Assembly: GCF_000787395.1 (NCBI RefSeq)
Contig: NZ_JRAA01000001.1
Coordinates: forward strand, 744,001-808,000
DNA from: Solemya velum gill symbiont
Lineage (GTDB): Bacteria > Pseudomonadota > Gammaproteobacteria > Chromatiales > Chromatiaceae
Length of the DNA stretch: 64,000 bases
Direction: 5' to 3'
In this document: in pieces, positions 56,414-64,000 of the stretch
Numbering within the stretch: the stretch's first letter is position 1
How the letters are laid out: each line of letters begins with the position of its first letter
Made by a program: the position numbers and the translations under genes
The notes under the pieces: generated by a model
Seen by the model: the letters and a program-made list of their open reading frames with translations, nothing else
Database searches by the model: none
What the model was told of the DNA's origin: nothing

Positions 56414-58699
56414 GTGAGATTACGCACCGTCATCCTGCTGACGCTACTGCTGTTCGCGGTCGTCCCGACACTGCTGTTTGTCGCTTTCAGCTTCCCGTTG
56501 ATGTTTGACCGGATGCAGAGTGTTTATCACCAGGCGCACCTGCAGACGCTGCGTGCCGACTTTCGTGATCTCGATGAGCACCTTGCCGGACGCCGTGAAA
56601 TGACTCGCGTCCTTGCAAAGTTGCCGGAACCAGGTGTCGTGATCGGTGCCAACTCGACAGACCAGGCTCGCATTAATGACAGCCGCCAGCGCTACACCGG
56701 CTGGGTTAACGCGGTTTTCGGTGAGCAGCTTGACGTGGTTGGTATCTCCTTCATCGACCGAGATGAGAAGAAAAGCTTCTGGCTCTCGCGTGAAACAAGC
56801 ACCTCTCCATTTTCGCAGACCCAGGTACAACCCGATCAACCTGACAGCCGCCTGTTACAGGATGCAATGGAAGCGGGCCGATCAAGAGTACTGGTTTCAC
56901 CTGTCTATACCAGTGATGATGAGCAAGGACGTCCACATCCACGCATGCACCTGGTTGCACCGATTCATGCCAATGATGAGAAAGCTGTTGCGCTTGTCAT
57001 TACCACCATTGATATCGGCGGTCTTGCCAACGCCTATCGCAGCACCCTGTGGGTCGATGTAAAAGGGCGCTATATCGGCGCAACCGAGCAGGCCGGCAAC
57101 AATGCCTTCGATGATTATGTCGGACTCGAAACACTGCTCACAGGCAATCGAATCAGTTTGTGGCAAGACCCGGACAAGGGACAGATCATCTGGATACCCA
57201 TGTTCCGCTCCGCAGACGGTGAACCTTTGTGGGTTGGTCGCGTTGTCGGCCAATCACCGTTCACCGACCTGCTGCAAAACCTGCTGGTGCGTGGACTATT
57301 GATCAGCCTTCCTGTTCTGATCGGCATCTGGTTTGTTGCACGCCGGGTCACCCGCAGCATCGATAGCATCGGTAACAGCCTGGGTCAGGGTGTACAGCGC
57401 ATCGTCTCGGACAATAGCGAGGTTAACTTTAACTGGAAACGACCGATCGAGTTGAAGGAGGTTGGTGAAAACCTCAGTCGCTTGTCGGTAACCCATGCGC
57501 GCAACCAGCGTAATCTAGTCTCTCACACGCAGGAACTGGAAGAGAGCAACCGTTTCAAGTCAGAGTTTCTTGCCAATGTTTCGCATGAACTGAAGACCCC
57601 GCTCAATTCGATCCTTGTTCTGTCGAAACTACTCAAGGAGAGTGAAGAGCTGGATAGCCAGAAGCGTGAGCAGGCCGCGGTCATCAATACTGCAGGACGT
57701 GATCTCTACCGTCTCATCGAGAACATCCTCGAATTGAGCCTGCTCGAACGCATGGAGCAATCGCCCTCTCTCGAAGAGACGGATCTCAAGCAACTCATTC
57801 TAGACACGGTCGAGTTGATGCGTCCTCAGTATGAGGAGAAATCCCTCACACTGGAGACCCGCTTTGATATCGCCTCTGTGCCGATGATTGTCACCGACAA
57901 CAACAAGCTCAAGCAGATTCTACGCAACCTGCTCGCCAATGCGCTCAAATTCACCGAGCAGGGCGGCGTCACCATCAGTGTCAACATCGATTACTCGGAA
58001 GCGTCTCACTCCCAGCCGGTTCATATCTCGGTACAGGATACCGGCATGGGCATTCCTGCAGAGGAGCAGAAACGCATTTTTGAAGCCTTTCGCCAGGCTG
58101 ACGGCTCCATCCGGCGACGCTTCGGCGGTACTGGTCTGGGCCTCAACATAAGCCAACGCCTTGCCCATATGATCGGGGGGAAAATCAGTCTCGACAGTAA
58201 ACCTGGCGAAGGTGCCCGTTTTACAATCTCCCTGCCGCTGGAGTACAGCCCCCTGATCGCACCTGACGAGGAAACAACACCTGCGGTGGAGGAACAGGCG
58301 CCTGCAGTAGTCACAGAAAAGATGCCTGATTACCAGGGAAAACATGTACTCATCATTGATGATGACGTCGACAACCTGCTGCAACTCTCGCGCATTCTTT
58401 CGCAGTGGAACATCGAGGCAATCATCGCTTCTGATGATGAGGAGATACGGGAAGCCCTTGTCGAAAACCCGGATTGCCTGCTGACATTGGTCAACCTCAA
58501 ACTTTGTGAATCGAACAAGTGTGATAGCATTCATCTGATCGAGGAACAATCGTATCAGTGCACCCTGGTCGCAATCGGTGATGAAGAACACATAGATATG
58601 TCGAGCAAGCGCTTTGAACATGTTCTGACACCGCCTTTCGACGCAGAAAAACTGAAAGAGCTGATCGATCACAAATTGCAATCAATGAAGACTGATTAA
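56414..58699 (+). CDS. Hybrid sensor histidine kinase with degenerate receiver
   Basis: Membrane kinase of 761 residues. A first helix (about 5-25), a periplasmic dCache-like sensor (about 30-285) and a second helix (about 290-315) lead to a HAMP-like linker, a HisKA domain with H391 (VSHELKTPLNSIL), and a HATPase domain with NLLANALKF, DTGMGIP and GGTGLGLNIS. The C-terminal receiver (about 638-758) keeps the acidic DDD but has Asn694 (LVNLKL) where the phosphorylated Asp belongs, and Thr-Pro-Pro in place of the conserved Lys-Pro. It starts with GTG. The next gene, six bases on, is its likely partner. Confidence 0.93.
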   Translation: MRLRTVILLTLLLFAVVPTLLFVAFSFPLMFDRMQSVYHQAHLQTLRADFRDLDEHLAGRREMTRVLAKLPEPGVVIGANSTDQARINDSRQRYTGWVNAVFGEQLDVVGISFIDRDEKKSFWLSRETSTSPFSQTQVQPDQPDSRLLQDAMEAGRSRVLVSPVYTSDDEQGRPHPRMHLVAPIHANDEKAVALVITTIDIGGLANAYRSTLWVDVKGRYIGATEQAGNNAFDDYVGLETLLTGNRISLWQDPDKGQIIWIPMFRSADGEPLWVGRVVGQSPFTDLLQNLLVRGLLISLPVLIGIWFVARRVTRSIDSIGNSLGQGVQRIVSDNSEVNFNWKRPIELKEVGENLSRLSVTHARNQRNLVSHTQELEESNRFKSEFLANVSHELKTPLNSILVLSKLLKESEELDSQKREQAAVINTAGRDLYRLIENILELSLLERMEQSPSLEETDLKQLILDTVELMRPQYEEKSLTLETRFDIASVPMIVTDNNKLKQILRNLLANALKFTEQGGVTISVNIDYSEASHSQPVHISVQDTGMGIPAEEQKRIFEAFRQADGSIRRRFGGTGLGLNISQRLAHMIGGKISLDSKPGEGARFTISLPLEYSPLIAPDEETTPAVEEQAPAVVTEKMPDYQGKHVLIIDDDVDNLLQLSRILSQWNIEAIIASDDEEIREALVENPDCLLTLVNLKLCESNKCDSIHLIEEQSYQCTLVAIGDEEHIDMSSKRFEHVLTPPFDAEKLKELIDHKLQSMKTD

Positions 58700-58704
58700 C
58701 AGGT

Positions 58705-59538
58705 ATGCCAGACCACAGTAACTTTACACTCCTGATTGTCGATGACAATGCCGCCAATCTCTACAGCCTGCGTTCCCTGATCTCAAGCCATCTGCACGCC
58801 GCTGTTATCGAGGCGGATTCGGGCAAACAGGCAATTGAAATTGCATCCGAACGGGATGATATTGACCTGATTGTTCTGGACATCCAGATGCCGGAAATGG
58901 ATGGTTTTGAAGCAGCAACACTGCTCAAGATGCGCAAAAAAACGCGCGACATCCCGATTATCTTTCTGACGGCGGCTTTCAAAACCGAGGAGTTCCAGCA
59001 ACGCGGCTATGATCTTGGCGCGGCCGACTACCTGCTCAAACCGATTGACGACAATCAGTTGATCAACAAGCTCAGCACCTATTTTCGCCTGATCGAAAAA
59101 GAGCGCAATCTGAATCGCGTACTTGAACAGAAAGTCGCTGAGCGTACCGAACAGCTTCACCTGGCCAATCAGCACCTTGAAAAAATCCTCAATACCATGG
59201 GCGAGGCACTACTGGTGCTCAACAGGGAGGGGGTCGTCACTCGCACGAACCCGGCCGCCCTTGAGATGCTCGGGTATAATGAAGATGAACTGATCGGCAT
59301 GTCGATCGGTGATATTTTTGAAGAAGAGAGCGATGAACAGGCCAAGGCGTTCTTGGGCACCTGGCTGGAGGCATTGATTCGCACCGGTGCACTCAGTGCG
59401 ATTGAGGCCGCTTTCATCACCAGCACTGAAAAACGTATCCCAATCCTTTTTTCACGCACCGCTATCAATGATAATGCCGGTGAGGTTGAAGAAATAATCT
59501 GTATAGCCAAGAATATGAGTGGCTACCACAAGCTGTAA
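58705..59538 (+). CDS. Response regulator with receiver, coiled coil and PAS domain
   Basis: A protein of 277 residues. The receiver is intact: acidic D13-D14, phosphorylation site D59 (LIVLDIQMP), FLTAAF and YLLKPID. A coiled coil of the linker type (about 130-158) and a PAS domain follow (about 158-275, ILNTMGEALLVLNREGVVTRTNP). There is no DNA-binding, GGDEF or kinase output, so it may act by protein contact, possibly back on the kinase. It is probably co-transcribed with the kinase and the ArsR-type regulator 16 bases downstream. Confidence 0.9.
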   Translation: MPDHSNFTLLIVDDNAANLYSLRSLISSHLHAAVIEADSGKQAIEIASERDDIDLIVLDIQMPEMDGFEAATLLKMRKKTRDIPIIFLTAAFKTEEFQQRGYDLGAADYLLKPIDDNQLINKLSTYFRLIEKERNLNRVLEQKVAERTEQLHLANQHLEKILNTMGEALLVLNREGVVTRTNPAALEMLGYNEDELIGMSIGDIFEEESDEQAKAFLGTWLEALIRTGALSAIEAAFITSTEKRIPILFSRTAINDNAGEVEEIICIAKNMSGYHKL

Positions 59539-59554
59539 ACAGCAGGAAATAAGC

Positions 59555-59881
59555 ATGAGTGACACAGACAATACCGACACTCCGGTCAATGAAGATGCAA
59601 CCCTGACCGCCAATGCACTCAAGGCAATGGCACACCCCCTGCGCTGGCGCATTCTCTGCACGCTTGGGGACCAGGAACTCTCTGTCGGCGAGATCGTAGA
59701 ACAAATCGGCACATCCCAGAGCAATATCTCCCAGCACCTTGACCAGTTGCGCAACAAGCACATCCTGGTCTCGCGCAAGGAGGCCAACAGAATCTACTAC
59801 CGTATTCGTAACGAGCAGCTTCTGGAACTGATCGGCACCATGCGCAATGTGCTTTGCCCGACAAATCTGAGTGACATCTAA
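59555..59881 (+). CDS. ArsR/SmtB-family regulator, BigR/SqrR-like cysteine pair
   Basis: Winged-helix repressor of 108 residues. The ATG at 59555 has an AGGA site; an upstream frame to 59519 overlaps the previous gene. The DNA-recognition helix is in GTSQSNISQHLDQLRNKHILVSRKEANRIYYRI. Cys35 (RILCTLG) and Cys101 (NVLCPTN) are 66 residues apart. That is the spacing of the redox cysteines of BigR and SqrR, which form a disulfide or polysulfide bridge on meeting persulfides. Metal-site motifs of ArsR and SmtB are absent. The gene lies upstream of an RND operon with a palindrome over its -10. Confidence 0.88.
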   Translation: MSDTDNTDTPVNEDATLTANALKAMAHPLRWRILCTLGDQELSVGEIVEQIGTSQSNISQHLDQLRNKHILVSRKEANRIYYRIRNEQLLELIGTMRNVLCPTNLSDI

Positions 59882-59939
59882 GGATAATAAACCACATTTA
59901 TTACAGGGGTATTGACATCCGCTTCATTAAAGCTTCTTA

Positions 59940-59968
59940 TTGATCTATAGATTAATTTCTACTATATT
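59940..59968 (+). promoter_or_regulatory. Promoter of the RND efflux operon
   Basis: TTGATC (59940-59945), 17 bases, TATATT (59963-59968). A second possible promoter lies just upstream: TTGACA (59912-59917), 17 bases, TCTTAT (59935-59940). The first is favoured because its -10 is covered by the palindrome at 59964-59983. Confidence 0.6.
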
Positions 59969-59983
59969 AGATTTTTCTAATAT
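59964..59983. promoter_or_regulatory. Palindromic operator over the RND -10
   Basis: ATATTAGA, TTTT, TCTAATAT: a perfect 8-4-8 dyad. It overlaps five bases of the predicted -10 and lies 21 bases before the adaptor start. AT-rich palindromes of this size are typical ArsR-family operators, so the regulator encoded 58 bases upstream of the -10 is the natural candidate. Confidence 0.7.
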
Positions 59984-60003
59984 ATATGGTCCGGAGCTCA
60001 CTG

Positions 60004-61005
60004 ATGAACAAGGTAATACTGGCTGTTACCCTATTGCTGACATCCATGGTACAGGCTGCAGAGCCGAATGCAGGTTCTGCATCGCTGGAGCTTGCCAGTG
60101 CTACGCTGGAGAGCATGCCAAATCACCAGTACCTGGATGGCACGGTAGAAGCCGTCAACAGGTCAACTGTCTCGGCGCAAACCAGCGGACAGGTTAAAGA
60201 GATTCTTGTCGACGTCGATGACTTTGTCAGCAAGGATCAGGTCATTGTTCGCCTGCATGACACCCCCCAGCGTACCGCTCTCGAACAGGCAGAAGCACAG
60301 TTCAAACAAGCCAATTCAGATCATGAACGTATTGCCAGCATTTTCAAGAAAGGCGTTGCTACTGAAGCTGAAATGGAAAAGGCAGAGACGGCACTGACCA
60401 GTACAAGGGCAGCTCTCGAAAGCGCCCAGGAGCAACTCAACTACACGGTAATCAAGGCGCCCTACACAGGCATTGTCATGCAGCGGCATGTCGAACCTGG
60501 CGAAACAGCCAGCCAGGGAACACCACTGATGACCGGTGTCTCGCTGGAAAAACTGCGTGTCAGCGTGGGTGTACCCCAGACTCTCATCAACAAGGTGCGT
60601 GAATTTGACACTGCCTTTATCCTCTCCGGTGAGGAGCCGCCCATTCCCGTTACAAAAATCACGGTATATCCCTTTGCAGACTCGACCTCAGGTACCTTCG
60701 AGGTGCGGCTCGAGCTGCCGGAAACAAAACAGCAACTCTACCCGGGTATGTTCGTCAAAACAGCATTCCTGACCGGTCAGCGCGAATTTCTGACCGTACC
60801 CACTTCAAGCATTGTCTACCGCTCAGAAGTAACAGGCATCTACGTCGTCAAGGAGTCTGGCGCTGTCTCCCTGAGGCACATCCGTGTCGGCAATCATTTT
60901 GGACAACGCACCGCGATTCTCGCTGGCCTCGAACCGGGTGAGCAGGTTGCCCTGGACCCTGTAGCTGCTGGCATCATGGCACGCCAGGCAGCGGGAAAAG
61001 AGTAA
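60004..61005 (+). CDS. RND efflux periplasmic adaptor subunit (membrane fusion protein)
   Basis: Periplasmic adaptor of 333 residues that would link the pump to an outer-membrane channel. The ATG at 60004 has a GGAG site at the right distance and a Sec signal peptide (about 1-19, MVQAA). Two biotinyl-lipoyl halves flank an alpha hairpin (about 85-140), followed by beta-barrel and membrane-proximal domains (GEPPIPVTKI, LPETKQQLYPGMFVKT). It is short compared with AcrA (about 397). It is co-transcribed with the pump, four bases away. Confidence 0.93.
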   Translation: MNKVILAVTLLLTSMVQAAEPNAGSASLELASATLESMPNHQYLDGTVEAVNRSTVSAQTSGQVKEILVDVDDFVSKDQVIVRLHDTPQRTALEQAEAQFKQANSDHERIASIFKKGVATEAEMEKAETALTSTRAALESAQEQLNYTVIKAPYTGIVMQRHVEPGETASQGTPLMTGVSLEKLRVSVGVPQTLINKVREFDTAFILSGEEPPIPVTKITVYPFADSTSGTFEVRLELPETKQQLYPGMFVKTAFLTGQREFLTVPTSSIVYRSEVTGIYVVKESGAVSLRHIRVGNHFGQRTAILAGLEPGEQVALDPVAAGIMARQAAGKE

Positions 61006-61009
61006 TAGC

Positions 61010-64000
61010 ATGAGTCAGAATCTAGGCATATCGGGCAAGACTGCAAAACGCTTTCTGACCACCGAAATCACTCCGCTGCTGGCACTGCTTGGCATTCTTC
61101 TTGGCCTGTTTGCGATCGCCGTAACACCGCGTGAGGAAGAGCCGCAAATCAATGTCACCTTTGCGAATATATTCATTCCCTTTCCCGGCGCCACTGCTGT
61201 CGAAATTGAACAACTGGTTTCGACGCCTGCAGAACAGGTTCTCTCTGAAATCGAGGGAATCGAGCATGTCTATTCGACCTCTCGCCCCGGCATGGCAATG
61301 ATCACCGTACAGTACCGGGTTGGCGAGGATCGTACCCAGGCGATTGTACGTCTCTACAACAAGGTTTTCTCAAACCAGGACTGGTTACCAAAAAATCTTG
61401 GTGTTGGCACCCCCATCATCAAGCCCAAGGGTATAGATGATGTTCCCATCGTCACTGCAACCCTCTGGTCAAGCAACCCGTCAGTTGGTGCATATGAACT
61501 CGGCCAGGTTGCGCACACCATAGAGGCAGAACTGAAACGCGTACCTGGTACACGTGACATCTACACAATTGGGGAACCGGAGCGCACGGTCAAGGTCACA
61601 CTCAATCCGCAATCCCTGTCTGGTTACGGAATTGACCTCGACGATCTGCGCAATAGCCTGCGAGCCGCCAATTCCACGGCCGACGGCATCAGCGTCACCA
61701 GCGCAAACAGAGAGCTGTTAATTCAGGCTGGCACCTTTCTCACATCAGCATCTGAACTCGGTGGGCTGGTCATCGGTATGCATGACGGGAAACCAGTTCA
61801 CCTGCAGGATATTGCAACCATCAGCGAAGGACCGGATCATCCGCAGCAGTATGTGTGGATCGGTGCAGGTCCGCAGGCAGCCTCTAACGGCCTTGACCTC
61901 AGTGGTACGCAACCGGCTGTGACAATTGCGGTGGCGAAGAAACCGGGTACCAACGCTGTGAATATTGCCAAACGAGTCATAGACCGCTTCGAAGACATGA
62001 AGGGAATCTTTATTCCTGAAGGCGTCGAGGTAACTATCACACGCAACTACGGTGAGACAGCTGATCACAAGGCACGCAAACTGATTACCAAGCTGATTTT
62101 TGCAACCCTGTCGGTCATCGGCCTGATTGTTATTGCGCTTGGCTGGCGCGAGGCACTGATTGTCGGCGGGGCAGTTGCCATTACCCTGCTGATCACCCTG
62201 TTCGCCTCATGGGCGTGGGGCTTCACCCTCAACAGGGTTTCACTCTTCGCGCTTATTTTCTCAATCGGTATTCTTGTCGATGATGCCATCGTGGTTGTAG
62301 AGAATATCCACCGCCACCTGGCGATGGGAGCAGAGAACCTTCTGGAGGCTATACCCAAGGCTGTCGATGAAGTGGGTGGGCCCACCATACTGGCTACCTT
62401 CACGGTAATCGCCGCACTGCTGCCAATGGCTTTTGTCAGTGGGCTCATGGGCCCCTACATGTCGCCGATTCCGATTAATGCCTCGATGGGCATGCTGATC
62501 TCGTTGGCCGTCGCTTTTATTATTACGCCATGGTCTGTTAACAAGGTTCTGGGTAACAGTCATCACGCTCATGCTGTTGCCGACGAGTCACAGGAACACA
62601 AGCTGACGCCCTTCTTTGCACGAATCATGTCACCTTTTCTGGATGACTCCCGCGGTCGTGCAAACCGCTGGAAACTGCTGATAGCCATCCTGCTGTTGAT
62701 CGCAGCTTCTGTCTCGCTGGGCTTCTTCAAGCTCGTCGTACTGAAAATGCTGCCATTCGACAACAAGTCCGAGTTCCAGGTTGTTCTCGACATGCCGGAG
62801 GGAACTGCACTTGAACAGACCACGCGCGTTCTCAGCGAAATAGGCGACTTTATCGCTACCGTACCAGAGGTAACTAACTACCAGGTCTATGCGGGTACTG
62901 CGTCACCGATCGGTTTCAATGGACTGGTGCGCCAGTATTATCTCAGGGAGGGTGCCCACCTTGGTGACATCCAGGTCAACCTGGTCGACAAGAGTGAACG
63001 CGATCGTAAAAGCCACGAGATCGCCCGCTCGGTTCGCGAGCCTGTACAGGCTATCGCACGTCAATTTAACGGTAATGCGAAAATTGTCGAGGTACCACCC
63101 GGGCCACCGGTGATGTCACCATTGGTTGCCGAAATTTACGGTGTCGATTATGCCGGTCAGATCAGGACCGCCAAGGATGTACGCACTCATTTTGAGTCAA
63201 CTGCAGATATTGTCGATGTCGACGATATGATTGAGACACCGTCTGAAAAACGCATCATTATTATCGATCGCGCCAAGGCTGCTCGCCTCGGCATTGCACA
63301 GAGCAGTGTCGCGGCAGCGCTTGCCACCGTACTTGATGGTGAAGACGTGACTTATATGCACGGCGCCAACCTCAAGTACTCTGTACCTATCCGGCTCGAG
63401 TACAGCGAGGCTGACAAGGCGAATCTTGATGAGGTGATGTCGTTGAAAGTCCGCAGCCAGAGTGGCGCCCTGGTGCCCATTTCCGAGATCACCACGGTTG
63501 TCAGTGGCGCACGCGAGTTCACCATCTACCATAAGGACCTGCTGCCGGTCGTCTATGTTACCGGTGATATGGCGGGTGATTTAGACAGCCCGCTATACGG
63601 CCTGTTTGATATTGCTGGAAAAATTGATGAGCATGACGAATTTGAACAGTGGTACCTGACGCAGCCTGACAATCCCTATAACTACAGCCTCAAGTGGGAT
63701 GGGGAATGGCAGGTCACCTATGAGACTTTCCGCGACATGGGCGCTGCCTATGCTGTTGGCCTGGTTCTGATTTACCTGCTGGTGGTCGCACAGTTCCGTT
63801 CCTACCTTGTGCCACTGGTCATCATGGCGCCGATACCTCTGACCATTATCGGCATCATGCCGGGTCACGTGATAGCACAGGCACAGTTTACTGCGACCTC
63901 TATGATCGGCATGATCGCTTTGGCCGGTATCATCGTGCGCAACTCGATACTGCTGGTTGACTTTATCAATCAGCAGGTCCGGGAAGGTGAGGATTTCAGG
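61010..64000 (+). CDS. RND efflux pump permease subunit (partial, runs off right edge)
   Basis: Inner-membrane proton-driven pump; 997 codons are in the window and the frame is open at the edge. It begins with helix TM1 (LLALLGILLGLFAI) and the FPGATAVEIEQLVSTPAEQVL porter motif. The proton-relay pair is D424-D425 in TM4 (GILVDDAIVVVENIHRH), equivalent to AcrB D407-D408. TM11-12 follow near 950-990 (AGIIVRNSILLVDFI). PREEEPQI after TM1 is typical of the wider HAE1/HME-like group. Substrate cannot be told; only the tail is missing. No outer-membrane channel gene is seen inside the window. Confidence 0.93.
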   Translation, partial: MSQNLGISGKTAKRFLTTEITPLLALLGILLGLFAIAVTPREEEPQINVTFANIFIPFPGATAVEIEQLVSTPAEQVLSEIEGIEHVYSTSRPGMAMITVQYRVGEDRTQAIVRLYNKVFSNQDWLPKNLGVGTPIIKPKGIDDVPIVTATLWSSNPSVGAYELGQVAHTIEAELKRVPGTRDIYTIGEPERTVKVTLNPQSLSGYGIDLDDLRNSLRAANSTADGISVTSANRELLIQAGTFLTSASELGGLVIGMHDGKPVHLQDIATISEGPDHPQQYVWIGAGPQAASNGLDLSGTQPAVTIAVAKKPGTNAVNIAKRVIDRFEDMKGIFIPEGVEVTITRNYGETADHKARKLITKLIFATLSVIGLIVIALGWREALIVGGAVAITLLITLFASWAWGFTLNRVSLFALIFSIGILVDDAIVVVENIHRHLAMGAENLLEAIPKAVDEVGGPTILATFTVIAALLPMAFVSGLMGPYMSPIPINASMGMLISLAVAFIITPWSVNKVLGNSHHAHAVADESQEHKLTPFFARIMSPFLDDSRGRANRWKLLIAILLLIAASVSLGFFKLVVLKMLPFDNKSEFQVVLDMPEGTALEQTTRVLSEIGDFIATVPEVTNYQVYAGTASPIGFNGLVRQYYLREGAHLGDIQVNLVDKSERDRKSHEIARSVREPVQAIARQFNGNAKIVEVPPGPPVMSPLVAEIYGVDYAGQIRTAKDVRTHFESTADIVDVDDMIETPSEKRIIIIDRAKAARLGIAQSSVAAALATVLDGEDVTYMHGANLKYSVPIRLEYSEADKANLDEVMSLKVRSQSGALVPISEITTVVSGAREFTIYHKDLLPVVYVTGDMAGDLDSPLYGLFDIAGKIDEHDEFEQWYLTQPDNPYNYSLKWDGEWQVTYETFRDMGAAYAVGLVLIYLLVVAQFRSYLVPLVIMAPIPLTIIGIMPGHVIAQAQFTATSMIGMIALAGIIVRNSILLVDFINQQVREGEDFR

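Noticed and set aside
1-64000. CRISPR arrays, tRNA genes, prophage or integrative elements
   Set aside because: I saw no regular spaced repeats, no tRNA-like T-loop sequences in the gaps, and no phage or integrase genes; coding density by core genes leaves little room.

Overview
The window reads as a chromosomal segment of a Gram-negative gammaproteobacterium. Evidence for this is the pilBCD-coaE-zapD run, a complete dcw (division and cell wall) cluster, LpxC, LpoA and DolP outer-membrane genes, a DNPR-type (meso-diaminopimelate) MurE and a cobalamin-dependent MetH. Gene content resembles free-living or symbiotic sulfur-oxidising lineages such as the Chromatiales, but that placement is an inference; nothing here fixes the species. 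The segment is almost entirely core genome. One insertion sequence is present. I saw no prophage, CRISPR array, tRNA or rRNA.

Layout. (1) 1-5697: the first 14 codons of a type IV pilin (pilA) on the minus strand, divergent from pilB-pilC-pilD-coaE, then zapD. (2) 5677-13198: a mostly minus-strand block holding a MutT-ThiE fusion, argJ, secA, an M23 peptidase and lpxC, with a plus-strand DciA/DUF721 gene where enterics carry secM. (3) 13419-18197: a plus-strand molybdenum-cofactor island (moeA, moaC, an LtaS-like membrane sulfatase, moaD, moaE) lying between lpxC and ftsZ; moaD has a structured leader. (4) 18394-36026: the dcw cluster in canonical order on the minus strand (mraZ, rsmH, ftsL, ftsI, murE, murF, mraY, murD, ftsW, murG, murC, murB, ddl, ftsQ, ftsA, ftsZ). 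It is mostly joined by ATGA-type overlaps and headed by a clear sigma-70 promoter with three 10-bp-phased MraZ boxes. (5) 36269-38092: RNase P RNA, an Hsp20 gene with a sigma-32-type promoter, and rsmI. (6) 38147-42945: lpoA (short form), yraN cut by an IS30-family element, dolP and a GlcD-like FAD oxidase. (7) 43041-48910: a small Cys-rich protein, an A-type Fe-S carrier, a DUF4426 protein, a TauE/SafE-like membrane protein, ampG, hemE, a gamma-carbonic-anhydrase-like protein and a lipoprotein endonuclease I. (8) 48994-56259: metH, an AEC transporter, tmcA and folE. (9) 56414-64000: a sensor kinase with a dead receiver domain, a REC-PAS protein, an ArsR-family regulator with the two-cysteine spacing of persulfide sensors, and an RND efflux pair (adaptor plus a pump gene that runs off the right edge).

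The most rewarding observations are these: the IS30 insertion that removes the conserved YraN C-terminus while leaving the severed 3' end readable on the far side; the BigR/SqrR-like regulator with a perfect palindrome over the -10 of the RND operon; the alternative hairpins in front of moaD; the MraZ operator; the degenerate receiver of the sensor kinase; the desulforedoxin-like small Cys protein; and the pilin leader at the left edge. I did not find a large, wholly undescribed multi-gene system. The last region (kinase, REC-PAS, thiol-type ArsR, RND pump) is the closest candidate for a poorly described signalling and efflux unit.
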